Part shown: positions 18,538-27,650 of the stretch, piece after piece | Position numbering within the stretch: the first letter of the stretch is position 1 | Layout: each line of letters begins with the position of its first letter | Assembly (NCBI GenBank): GCA_020073565.1 | Contig: JAIQEY010000002.1 | Location: 151,468-215,467 of the forward strand | Direction of reading: 5' to 3' | DNA length: 64,000 nt | Origin: Terriglobia bacterium | GTDB lineage: Bacteria; Acidobacteriota; Terriglobia; Terriglobales; Acidobacteriaceae | Notes under the pieces: model-generated | Seen by the model: the letters and a program-made list of their open reading frames with translations, nothing else | The model's database searches: none | What the model was told of the DNA's origin: nothing | Position numbers and translations under genes: made by a program

Positions 18538-18543
18538 TAGAAT
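18538..18543 (+). promoter_or_regulatory. -10 box 6 bases before the SDR start
   Basis: TAGAAT, then a 6-base gap to ATG 18550. No Shine-Dalgarno site is visible. Confidence 0.45.
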
Positions 18544-18549
18544 CCGGGC

Positions 18550-19293
18550 ATGCTGAAGACGATGGGAGTGCTTTCTGGGAAGACGGTGTTGGTCACCGGC
18601 GCAGCGAAAAGACTGGGGCGGGCGATTGCGCTGGCGGCAGCGGAGAACGGCGCACAGGTCGCGATCACATATCGGGAGTCAGCACGTGAAGCGCGGGCGG
18701 TGGTGGGCGAACTGGCGCGGCGTGGAGTCGAGGCGCTGGCGGTGCGGTGCGATGTGACGGACGAGACGAGTGTCCGGGAAATGGTGAAGGAAGTGGCGCG
18801 GGAAATGGGCGGGGTCGATGTGCTGGTGAATAACGCCGCGAATTACGAGACAGCGGAGTTTGAGAAGCTGACCGTTTCGCAGTGGGACGCGATCTTCGCT
18901 TCGAACACTCGTGGGCCGTTTCTGGTGTCGCGGGAGGCGCTGCCATACTTGCGAAAGCGCAAGGGCAGAATTGTGAATATGGGGTCGCTGGGGGGATTGC
19001 GTCCCTGGGCGAGTCACGCTCACTACTGTTCGTCGAAAGCAGGGGCGCACATGTTGACGAAGGTAATGGCGAAGGCGCTGGCTCCCGAAATTGCGGTGAA
19101 TGCGGTGGCGCCTGGGATGATCGACTTGGGCGATCCGGCTGCAGCCGCGTTTATGAAACGCATGGCTCGTCAGACGCCGATGCGACGGAATGGAACGGCG
19201 GCGGAGATCGTTGCGGCAGTCATGTTCTTCGCAACGGCTCCGAAGTTTATTACGGGGCAGGTGTTGGCGGTAGACGGCGGGCTGGGGCTGTAG
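18550..19293 (+). CDS. Short-chain dehydrogenase/reductase
   Basis: A 247-residue classical SDR. NAD(P) site TGAAKRLG near residue 17 (the Arg suggests NADPH, as in pteridine reductases), DVTDE, the structural NNAANYET, and the catalytic Ser (MGSLGG) and YCSSK. The C-terminal ITGQVLAVDGGLGL is standard. It resembles FabG/pteridine-reductase-like enzymes; the substrate is unknown. The start could also be ATG 18562 (MGVLSGKTVLVTG). It is divergent from the glutaredoxin-like gene. Confidence 0.88.
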   Translation: MLKTMGVLSGKTVLVTGAAKRLGRAIALAAAENGAQVAITYRESAREARAVVGELARRGVEALAVRCDVTDETSVREMVKEVAREMGGVDVLVNNAANYETAEFEKLTVSQWDAIFASNTRGPFLVSREALPYLRKRKGRIVNMGSLGGLRPWASHAHYCSSKAGAHMLTKVMAKALAPEIAVNAVAPGMIDLGDPAAAAFMKRMARQTPMRRNGTAAEIVAAVMFFATAPKFITGQVLAVDGGLGL

Positions 19294-19428
19294 AAGGGCA
19301 GAAGTAAGAAGTCAGATTGCAGAAGTACCAGCCGAGGCTGCCGGTTGCGCAGCGGCCGATCTTCGAGAACGGAATTGTTTCCGAAAGCCGGTTCGAGTAT
19401 CGTTCCGTTTTCGACTGCAAAACAATTT

Positions 19429-20010
19429 ATGAGACGAGCCACTTGGGTAACGATCTGCCTGATCCTGGGAATGGTTTGTTCCGCAGGGGCACAAGATCGT
19501 CCCGAAGAGGGCGGGCGCGAACTTCAGTTGTGGACGGGGGGCGGGCGCTCGGTTCCGGGTGGCACGAAGGACACGAGCTTGTGGAGCCTTGGGTTTCGGT
19601 ATGGATGGATTCTGACCGCGCCGCACGGTCCAGGATTCTTGAATGGGCGATTCGAATATGCGGTGGATGCGGTGCCGGCATTCATCGTGTTTCAGCCGAA
19701 GAACACCGCCTATGGCGCGGGAGTGAATCCACTGGGGCTGAAATGGATTTTTGCGACACGAGGCGATGTAGCGCCCTATCTCGAGCTGGGTGGTGGAACG
19801 CTATTTACGTCCCACGAGGTACCGGCGGGGTCCTCGACGGTGAACTTCACTTCAGGCGCGGCCTTTGGAGTGCATTTTCTGGGAAAGCACGCGTGGACTG
19901 CTGAGGTGCGTTATCAGCATATTTCGAACGCGGGACTGACGACACCGAATCCGGGGATCAACACGGTCCAGGTGAGGATCGGGTTGGGGAAGTTTTTTGG
20001 AAAAAAGTAG
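19429..20010 (+). CDS. PagL-type lipid A 3-O-deacylase (acyloxyacyl hydrolase)
   Basis: A 193-residue outer-membrane beta-barrel candidate. Signal peptide: RRATWVTICLILGMVCSAGAQ. The mature part has alternating strands, and near the C-terminus RYQHISNAGL carries the His-Ser pair that is catalytic in PagL. A glycine-rich GAAFGVHFLG strand precedes it. The enzyme would remove an acyl chain from lipid A in the outer membrane, implying a diderm envelope with LPS. I chose ATG 19429 because it begins a clear signal peptide; the 28 codons before it are not protein-like. Confidence 0.82.
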   Translation: MRRATWVTICLILGMVCSAGAQDRPEEGGRELQLWTGGGRSVPGGTKDTSLWSLGFRYGWILTAPHGPGFLNGRFEYAVDAVPAFIVFQPKNTAYGAGVNPLGLKWIFATRGDVAPYLELGGGTLFTSHEVPAGSSTVNFTSGAAFGVHFLGKHAWTAEVRYQHISNAGLTTPNPGINTVQVRIGLGKFFGKK

Positions 20011-20102
20011 AGCTCAAAGGAAAGACTACAACGTGCGCAAGGCAATACGAGAGATCCTCCGCTCAGGATGACAATCCTTGCAACTGCTTCAATGCCAGCT
20101 AG

Positions 20103-21329
<1,227 letters not shown>

Positions 21330-21347
21330 CGTTCTTGCTCTCCCCTC

Positions 21348-22559
21348 TTACTCTCCCCTCAGAATGATAGCGGGTTCGACGCGGCGCAGTAGCCCAATCG
21401 GCAAGATCGCAGACAGTAGTGCAACCGCGGTACTCCCAATGAGCACGTAGGGGAACACGCTGAAGCGCGGGACGACGGGCGCATGAAAGTTGACGCGCCC
21501 GATCCATGCAGCGACGCCGATGCCGATGAGGAAGCCCAGGATGGCTCCGATGACCCCCATGGCCGCGGCTTCAGCGGCGAAGAATCCGTTGACTAGTCTT
21601 TCGGAGGCACCGAGTGCCTTCATGATGGCAAAGTCGCGGCGGCGGTCGAAAACCCATCCGATCAGGGTGGCCAGCACGCAGAGTGCGGAAGTCAGCACGA
21701 TGAGCGTGGCGGCGGCGTAGAGCGTGGCGCGCGTTTTGTTCAGTACATTGGCCTCGCCTTCCATGATCTGGCGCACGGGGCGGACGTCGGCGGTCGGGAG
21801 GATTTGCGCCAGCTGTTTCATACCTTGGGCGACTTCTTCGGCAGTTCCGTTGACGGCGACTTCGATGGTTGTGGGTGCAACGCCCGTCCAAGTTTGAAAT
21901 GTCGATTGATCGAGGTAGATGCGGCTGTCTTCTCCGGCGCCGGTTTGGAGCAGGCCGGCAGGGGCGAGTTCGATGGTGCGTCCCTGGAAACTCAGTTCAA
22001 ACGGCTGGCGATCGCTAGTGACGACTGCGGCGGCGCGAACGCCCACGAGGGCCTCACTGGGGATAGCCGGAGTCGAAGAGGGGTTATCCACCAGGTAGGC
22101 AAGAATTTGCGCGGCAGGCCAGTGGTTCACGTTCCACCAATGGTTCAGCTGTCGTGCGCGCGTGAAGTCGGTTCCCACGACGACCACTGACTGACCGCTC
22201 TTCGTTCGGGCTACGGCGTAGGAGAAAGGGACCGCTAGCGTCTTCGTGCCTATCGCGGATTGGATCTTGTCGAGTGCATCCGCGGGGAGAGCTTGGCTTT
22301 GTTTTGCGACCAGGACTACGTTCGCTCCGTAGTTTCGAAACTCCGTGCGGAGCTTGGCTTGCACATCCACGTAGAGATTCATCATCGCCGTGGCAACCGC
22401 AGCGGCCACAACCATGGCGAGCAGCGCCGAGGCGGCGCGTCCGCGACGGAGCACGGCGGCACGGATGAGCATGCGCACGAACATAGACGTGTGCGGCGAT
22501 TGCGCGCGACGGTCGGCAACCTGCTTTGGAGTGTGCACTGTGCCCGGAGCCGTGCTCAT
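21348..22559 (-). CDS. FtsX-type permease of the iron operon (second permease)
   Basis: A 403-residue MacB-like permease: helix 1 (about residues 38-58), a periplasmic domain (about 65-270), and three C-terminal helices with FDRRRDFAIMKALGASERLVNGFF as the ATPase-coupling region. It overlaps the first permease by four bases (ATGA type), so the two are translationally coupled, and its stop lies 18 bases before the ATPase-DtxR gene. In the Campylobacter Cj1658-Cj1665 and E. coli Fet systems a comparable permease pair accompanies the FTR1 protein. Its N-terminus carries an extra 30-residue polar leader. Confidence 0.86.
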   Translation of the reverse strand: MSTAPGTVHTPKQVADRRAQSPHTSMFVRMLIRAAVLRRGRAASALLAMVVAAAVATAMMNLYVDVQAKLRTEFRNYGANVVLVAKQSQALPADALDKIQSAIGTKTLAVPFSYAVARTKSGQSVVVVGTDFTRARQLNHWWNVNHWPAAQILAYLVDNPSSTPAIPSEALVGVRAAAVVTSDRQPFELSFQGRTIELAPAGLLQTGAGEDSRIYLDQSTFQTWTGVAPTTIEVAVNGTAEEVAQGMKQLAQILPTADVRPVRQIMEGEANVLNKTRATLYAAATLIVLTSALCVLATLIGWVFDRRRDFAIMKALGASERLVNGFFAAEAAAMGVIGAILGFLIGIGVAAWIGRVNFHAPVVPRFSVFPYVLIGSTAVALLSAILPIGLLRRVEPAIILRGE

Positions 22560-23866
22560 GCTTCACCTCGCAGCGCGAATACGGGGTCGAATTTCACCGC
22601 TCGCCGAATGGCGGCGGCGCTTCCGGCAAAGGTCACTAAGACGGCAATCGCGAGAATAATGGGAAACAGCACCGGCTCAATGGAAATCTGCGAGTTGAAA
22701 ATGGAGCGGCCAATCTGGCGGGCGAGCAACGTTCCGGCAGCGAATCCGGCGGCGCCTCCTATGAGGGCAAGAAGCATCGCTTCCACGAAAAAGATGGCCG
22801 CGACCGCAAAGTTACCGGCGCCGAGAGCTTTCATCAGACCGACTTCGCGGCGGCGCTCGAAGATGGCGGTGGCCATGGCGGCAGATACGGCGAGGGCGGA
22901 GGCAAAGAGCGCGGCCAGCGTGACGAGTAGCATCAGGCCCTGGATGCGCGAAAGTACCGTCCCCTCATTTTGTGCGACCTGGCGGATCTGCTCCGCATGC
23001 GAGTGTGGAATGACTTCCTGCAACTGATAGGCGATCGACTGCACGTAGGGCGAGCAATACCAGCGATCGTAGACTTCCGGCGTCATGGTTTTCGGATCGC
23101 GGACGGCGAGCGCGTCTTGAGGCTTGGTTAGCGCGCTGACATAGACGCGGCGAACAGCGCCGGGCTTGCCGAGAATTTCTTGCGCGAGGGCGAGCGGCGC
23201 CACGACTTCATCGTCTTCGGCTGCGCCGGTCGAGAGGATGCCGGCGACGGTGAGGGTGCGGCCCGAGACTTGTACTGTGTCGCCCGGCTTCTTGGATAGC
23301 TTTGCCGCGAGACGTTCGCCTATAAGAATGTTTTGCGAGTTATCTTGGGGCCAACCGCAGTCGGCGGGACGGGCGGAGGCGCCCGTCGCTCCATCACATT
23401 TACCTTCTGCCTTCCACCAGGGGTGCGTGATCTTTACTCCGGTGGTGAAGTCTTCTTTACCGAAGGTCAGGGGCTTGTTGAAATAGGTGCCTACGAGAGT
23501 GGCATCTTGGCCGTCGGAGGCGCCGCCGAGTCTGATCGGGACGGGCAGCATGGGCGAGAAGCCGACGATGTTGTGGTGCCAGAACGTGCCGCGAATCTTG
23601 GGCAGGTCGACTTCGTTGAGAAACGTGCCATCGCTCGGCGGCTTCAGATTCACGCCGCCGATTTCCACGTCGAGCGTATCTTCCTGCGGCGTGACGACGA
23701 GGTTCGCACCATAGCTGCGGAGTTCGCGGTTGATTTTGTCGCCGATGTCGGTGGCGACGGCGATCATAGCGGTTGCGACCGCTACGCCCAGCGTGATAGC
23801 TACGCCGGCGAGTAGCTTGCGCCGGGTCTGTCTGCGAAACGATTCGTAGACGAGGCGAGGAAACAT
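22556..23866 (-). CDS. FtsX-type permease of the iron operon (first permease)
   Basis: A 436-residue permease with the same layout as its neighbour: helix 1 RRKLLAGVAITLGVAVATAMIAV, a periplasmic domain to about residue 305, then three helices with FERRREVGLMKALGAGNFAVAAIFF. Sequence similarity to the second permease points to an old duplication. The periplasmic part has a Cys-containing loop (EGKCDGATGASARPADCGW) that the other lacks. Its start overlaps the FTR1 stop by one base. It presumably forms a heterodimer with the second permease driven by the ATPase-DtxR protein. Confidence 0.86.
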   Translation of the reverse strand: MFPRLVYESFRRQTRRKLLAGVAITLGVAVATAMIAVATDIGDKINRELRSYGANLVVTPQEDTLDVEIGGVNLKPPSDGTFLNEVDLPKIRGTFWHHNIVGFSPMLPVPIRLGGASDGQDATLVGTYFNKPLTFGKEDFTTGVKITHPWWKAEGKCDGATGASARPADCGWPQDNSQNILIGERLAAKLSKKPGDTVQVSGRTLTVAGILSTGAAEDDEVVAPLALAQEILGKPGAVRRVYVSALTKPQDALAVRDPKTMTPEVYDRWYCSPYVQSIAYQLQEVIPHSHAEQIRQVAQNEGTVLSRIQGLMLLVTLAALFASALAVSAAMATAIFERRREVGLMKALGAGNFAVAAIFFVEAMLLALIGGAAGFAAGTLLARQIGRSIFNSQISIEPVLFPIILAIAVLVTFAGSAAAIRRAVKFDPVFALRGEA

Positions 23867-25116
23867 TATTTCTGCTCGAAGTAGTGGCGGCCGGCTACGA
23901 TATCCGCCTCGGAGACAATCACCGCGTCATCGGTGACCTGTGCTTTTAGCGGAATCGGATTGCAGCCGCCGGCCATGCCCACAGATTGCGGATTGATGGG
24001 CGCCGCGCAGTTCTTGCAGATCACACCCTGCATTCCTTTGTAGAAGCCGACAGGGCCGCAGATCTCGCAGGCATCGAACAGAGTCGCGATCTTGCCGTCC
24101 GGTTTCTGATAGAGCCAGAAGCGGATTTCGACGCCGCCTTCCTTGGCCGCGAAGCGATGGAGGTCGCCGTCGTAAACCTGCTTCACCGGGATGGACACGG
24201 CGCCGTTCACAAACGTCACTTCGGTTGCGGGGGACAGAGCGCTGGCACTCTTTTCATAGATGAAGCTGGCTGTGATCATGACGATGAACAGGAACGAACA
24301 GACGTAGACCGACGCCATCCAGAGACGCTCGCGGCCCGCGGTCCAAAGCGCCTTGCGGCGGGCGGCGCCGGCTGACGGCAATTCGATCGGCTGGCGGCTC
24401 TTCATTTCGAACAACACCATAAGCGCGGCCAGCACAAGAATAGTGACGAGGAAGAACAATTCGTTCCGGACGATGGGTCCGATGATGGCCATCTCTTCGC
24501 GGGAAGAGGGAAGCACGCCATTTTCGGAAAGTTCGTGCAGCCCTCCGATCAGAAGTTGCGCTGCAACGAAAAACAAAATGGCCGTAGTGACTTTGAAAAA
24601 TTTCTGCAGGTTGATCTTGACGCTGCCCTTGACGAACATCACGCCGAACAGGATGGCCACTACGACACCGACACTGGTTCCGATGAAACTCATCAGTTCG
24701 GTCGAGTTCAGCTTCACGGCGGAGAGAATCAGGACCGTTTCGACGCCCTCGCGCAGCACCATCAGGAAGACGAACAGGAAGAGGCCGATCCAGGCGTCGT
24801 CGCGGGCGAAAAGGCCAATTTTGCCTTCGATCTCGCCTTTAAGTTTGCGGCCGGTCTTCATCATGAAGATGATCATGGTCACGACGAACACGGACGCGAC
24901 CAGCATGACCCAGCCTTCGAAGATGTCCTGGTTCCAATTCAGGCGGGAGAGCAGGACAGCGATGGCGATCGACCCGGCAAAGGCGGCGGCGAGGGCGCTG
25001 TAAACGGACTTACGCAGATCGTTGCGGCCGATCTTGGTTAAATACGCGAGGGTGATGCCGACGATGAGGGCAGCCTCAACGCCTTCGCGGAGGGTGATGA
25101 TGAATGCCTGCAGCAT
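23866..25116 (-). CDS. FTR1-family iron permease with DUF2318 domain
   Basis: A 416-residue membrane protein. The FTR1 part (about residues 1-250) has seven helices and two REGVE motifs (TLREGVEAALIV near the N-terminus and VLREGVETVLIL), whose glutamates carry Fe(III) in this family. The C-terminal soluble part is DUF2318, with CEICG and CKNC pairs and a later Cys in GGCNPIPL, which may bind metal or a cluster. This fused form is that of the FetM/Cj1658 iron systems. The usual P19 partner is absent. Start ATG 25116 follows GGAAGAGG. A palindrome and strong promoter precede it. Confidence 0.92.
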   Translation of the reverse strand: MLQAFIITLREGVEAALIVGITLAYLTKIGRNDLRKSVYSALAAAFAGSIAIAVLLSRLNWNQDIFEGWVMLVASVFVVTMIIFMMKTGRKLKGEIEGKIGLFARDDAWIGLFLFVFLMVLREGVETVLILSAVKLNSTELMSFIGTSVGVVVAILFGVMFVKGSVKINLQKFFKVTTAILFFVAAQLLIGGLHELSENGVLPSSREEMAIIGPIVRNELFFLVTILVLAALMVLFEMKSRQPIELPSAGAARRKALWTAGRERLWMASVYVCSFLFIVMITASFIYEKSASALSPATEVTFVNGAVSIPVKQVYDGDLHRFAAKEGGVEIRFWLYQKPDGKIATLFDACEICGPVGFYKGMQGVICKNCAAPINPQSVGMAGGCNPIPLKAQVTDDAVIVSEADIVAGRHYFEQK

Positions 25117-25135
25117 GGAAACAGCCTCTTCCAAG

Positions 25136-25158
25136 TTGAAAATGAAATTCAATTTCAA
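25136..25158 (-). promoter_or_regulatory. 23-bp palindromic operator at the start of the iron operon
   Basis: The minus strand reads TTGAAAT, TGAATTTCA, TTTTCAA: 20 of 23 positions are symmetric, the exceptions being T-T mispairs including the centre. It lies 8 to 30 bases past the -10 box, so a bound repressor would block the polymerase. A DtxR- or Fur-type iron regulator is the natural candidate. Confidence 0.75.
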
Positions 25159-25165
25159 TATCACT

Positions 25166-25195
25166 AGGATACGGTTTCGGGCAGGGGACCGTCAA
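25166..25195 (-). promoter_or_regulatory. Promoter of the iron operon
   Basis: TTGACG (25190-25195), 18-base spacer, TATCCT (25166-25171) on the minus strand. Confidence 0.75.
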
Positions 25196-25262
25196 CGCAA
25201 GGGGTCACCCGTGGATGTGATTTGGGTCACACGAAAGGACATAGCCGCAGGGCACACGAGCC

Positions 25263-25949
25263 TCAGGTCGCTTGCAGGAACTGTTTGGCTCGCTCCAGTT
25301 CCGGGAACAAATTCTCCTCAGCTAAGAACTCCGCTGAGTGCACGCACCAACGGCGGCCGCGCAACTTTACCGGGTGCTTCAGGTGCAGCATCTCGTGGAA
25401 GACGATGTACTCGACCGCGTATCGGGGAACCTGCGGATGGTCAAAGACCCGGCTGATGACGATGGTGTTGTGGGCGGGGTCATAGTGGCCGAGGCGGTTG
25501 CGGGCATGGTCGCGGCTCCAGGTGAGTTGAGGACGCCCCATCAGGCCGTGGAAGAAGCGGCGGTTCAGGTCTTCGAAGATTTCGTCTAAGTGGTAATGGT
25601 GGCCACGGGCAGAGTGGATATGTTTGCGTCCGCGCATCTGGCGGAGGAGGCGCGCCTTGGCGGAAATGTCGTGGCTGGCAACGTAGCGGCGATAGCGGGC
25701 GCCCTGGGCGCGGTCGACCGGCTTACGATAGAGCTTGGCGAGGAGGACATGCGCAATGGCATGCAGCACGGGTTCCGGCGCGCCTTCGAGCAGATCGGAG
25801 AGGCGAACGTAAAGTTCTCCCTGGCGCAGGCGAATGGTGTTGTTGACGGAGACGAAGGGATAGAAGCGAATATGCAGGGGCGGCACCGGCGCGCGGGGAC
25901 GAAGCTCGCGGTAGCTGGCATGAAAGATTTCGGTGAGCCGCGGGGACAC
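25263..25949 (-). CDS. SprT-like zinc metallopeptidase-fold protein
   Basis: A 228-residue protein with the SprT-type zinc motif YIVFHEMLHLKHP (HExxH, about residue 185) and a conserved companion ISRVFDHPQVP. Upstream, LDEIFEDLNRRFFHGLMGRPQLTWS is the usual lead-in of SprT-like domains. The N-terminal 100 residues add a helical and basic region. SprT/Spartan relatives act on protein-DNA links or are of unknown role; the target here is not known. The start is GTG 25949, with no clear ribosome site; an ATG does not occur close by. Confidence 0.78.
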   Translation of the reverse strand: MSPRLTEIFHASYRELRPRAPVPPLHIRFYPFVSVNNTIRLRQGELYVRLSDLLEGAPEPVLHAIAHVLLAKLYRKPVDRAQGARYRRYVASHDISAKARLLRQMRGRKHIHSARGHHYHLDEIFEDLNRRFFHGLMGRPQLTWSRDHARNRLGHYDPAHNTIVISRVFDHPQVPRYAVEYIVFHEMLHLKHPVKLRGRRWCVHSAEFLAEENLFPELERAKQFLQAT

Positions 25950-26029
25950 GTTGTGGGAAGAGTAGCATGAGGCAGTAGTCAGTAGCCGGTAGTCAGCGAA
26001 ACGGCGCAGGTGCCTTGCAGGGTTGACGT

Positions 26030-26530
26030 CTATCGACGATAGACCACCTTGCCGCGCACGACGGGAAAGACTCCCCCCAACACACTTCCGGCGACTGCAC
26101 CGACGGTCCCTGTTACGAGGGCGGCGCCTCCGCGCGTGAGTCCTCCATTGTTAGGGGCGGCGGCTCCGATGCCAACTCCAACTCCTGCTCCGATCGCTCC
26201 TCCAATCAATGGATTGAGTGCATCGACGGCTTCGCCATGCTCGAGGCGCACTTCACGCACGCGACTTCGTTCGTACACAGCCTCGTTTGGAATCGGAAAG
26301 ACGATTCCGATGCGTGGATGACCATGGAGGGTGCGTCCGCAAACCAGTTGGTCGTCGGTCGCCGTCAGAAAAAAGCAGGTATCACGAATGAAGGCATGGC
26401 CAGCGAGGATAGAGATCCGGGTGCCGGGTGGAAGATCCTTCACCGCTTGCCAGTCTCCCTTCTGAGCCAGGCTCAGCGACGTCAGCAAGAGCGGAGCAAA
26501 CCAGAACACGATGCTTTTTGTGCGTTGCAT
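26030..26530 (-). CDS. Secreted glycine-zipper protein
   Basis: A 166-residue exported protein: signal peptide IVFWFAPLLLTSLSLAQ, a small beta domain (about residues 25-105) containing two Cys, then a Gly/Ala-rich helix pair (GGAIGAGVGVGIGAA and VTGTVGAVAGSVLGGVF) of glycine-zipper type that could insert in the outer membrane. Family unnamed. It follows another secreted gene on the same strand with a 9-base gap, so both may be one operon under the promoter upstream of 27451. Confidence 0.65.
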   Translation of the reverse strand: MQRTKSIVFWFAPLLLTSLSLAQKGDWQAVKDLPPGTRISILAGHAFIRDTCFFLTATDDQLVCGRTLHGHPRIGIVFPIPNEAVYERSRVREVRLEHGEAVDALNPLIGGAIGAGVGVGIGAAAPNNGGLTRGGAALVTGTVGAVAGSVLGGVFPVVRGKVVYRR

Positions 26531-26539
26531 GAGCTCATC

Positions 26540-27451
26540 CTAGCGATCGCGAGCGGGTTCGACTTGTGAGGCTGTGACAGTTTCTGGAGTGACACACTGG
26601 AGGGTCACGCCGTCTCGCAGGCACGGAATTTTGTCGGCTGATGAATTGGCCTTGTACCGTGCGGGAGGGAAAGTGGGTCCGCCGTCGCGGGGAGGATCCG
26701 GGATCCGGTTGACAGCAACTGCCAGCGCAGATTCTGGTTGCACCGTGAGAGGATGATGCAGCACCATCTCGATGCGAGTGCCCACGGGAAGCGAGATTTC
26801 ATTGCCGCGGGTGAATAGAACTTTAGCGAGCCCCAGTCCCGCACCGATCAAGAAGCCGTTGCGCAAGCCATTTCGGCTGAGGCTCATTGCGCCGCCCAGC
26901 AGCCCTACTCCGGTCGCCCCGGCCATGGTGTAGACGTCCGCATCAATCTGGTCCACCGGTTCCAGTGTGCCCTCTTTGTCGACGGTCCGGTTCGCGCTCG
27001 ATCCGGGCAGGCTTTGCAGACCTCCGACGATGGACAGTGTGCGGTTGTCAGGGAGAACCAACTGCGTGAAGCGGAGCTGCAATTGGGCGCGACCTTGCAC
27101 GCGGCCTGGCCTGCGTTCGTCTGCCACCACCCCCAGCACCCGAGTACGTTCGGGAATCGCTACGCGACCGTTCGCGACAACGGGAAACGCAGTCTCGAGA
27201 TAGACCCCGGATCCAGGCGTCGAAGAAGTAGTGTGCAGGGGGCTGATCAGCTTCATCAGCACGTGCGTGCCGGTGGGAAGCGTAATGGGCTCGGGCGCGG
27301 GTTCGTTGGGAGCCACCTCGCTCACCGGGGTAGCCGCCTTGGAAGTGCGACTTACGGCCGTGAGGAACCCAATTTGCGCCGTGCTGCTGGCCGCAAACGC
27401 AAGCAAGCAACCGCTCAACAAGAGGACGCGCTTTAGACAACCACGTTTCAT
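26540..27451 (-). CDS. Secreted protein with VirB10/TrbI-like fold features
   Basis: A 303-residue exported protein (signal peptide KRVLLLSGCLLAFAASSTAQ). LPTGTHVLMKLISPLHTT, AIPERTRVLGVV and the late SLPVGTRIEMVLHHPLTV are repeated barrel strands like those of TrbI/VirB10 C-terminal domains, with a glycine-rich helical stretch between (MAGATGVGLLGGAMSL). No type IV secretion genes are near, so a transport role is not implied; such stand-alone proteins are common in Acidobacteriota. A TACGAT box ends 6 bases before the ATG, and paired palindromes lie just upstream. Confidence 0.6.
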   Translation of the reverse strand: MKRGCLKRVLLLSGCLLAFAASSTAQIGFLTAVSRTSKAATPVSEVAPNEPAPEPITLPTGTHVLMKLISPLHTTSSTPGSGVYLETAFPVVANGRVAIPERTRVLGVVADERRPGRVQGRAQLQLRFTQLVLPDNRTLSIVGGLQSLPGSSANRTVDKEGTLEPVDQIDADVYTMAGATGVGLLGGAMSLSRNGLRNGFLIGAGLGLAKVLFTRGNEISLPVGTRIEMVLHHPLTVQPESALAVAVNRIPDPPRDGGPTFPPARYKANSSADKIPCLRDGVTLQCVTPETVTASQVEPARDR

Positions 27452-27483
27452 GATCGGATCGTATGCTCGAACGGCGTCTGTGA

Positions 27484-27513
27484 GTGTCTGCTGCAGACAC
27501 TTTCGGAAGTGTC
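27484..27513. promoter_or_regulatory. Overlapping palindromes upstream of the secreted-protein operon
   Basis: GTGTCTG-CTG-CAGACAC (27484-27500) runs into GACACTT-TCGG-AAGTGTC (27496-27513), the two sharing GACAC. The second palindrome recurs near 27632. Likely regulator binding sites; the GntR gene next door is the first candidate. Confidence 0.55.
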
Positions 27514-27631
27514 ACAACTAAGTTTCACTTCTGATGACCACAACAATTTACGGGCCAGCTTTTCTTCGGAGTGCGAGCCTCAAGGACCATACATCCTGAG
27601 CGATGGCGGCGATTCGGGGAGATCACGTTCT

Positions 27632-27650
27632 GACACTTTCCGAGAGTGTT
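27632..27650. promoter_or_regulatory. Second ACACTTTC-type palindrome, at the GntR gene end
   Basis: ACACTTTCCGAGAGTGT (27633-27649) is symmetric at all but one pair and matches the 27497 site at 13 of 16 positions by eye. It overlaps the end of the GntR stop codon. No T-run follows, so it is not a normal terminator. Confidence 0.5.

Noticed and set aside
26540..27451. Type IV secretion component VirB10
   Set aside because: Only loose fold-like strand motifs, no TonB-like N-terminal helix, and no other secretion genes around it.
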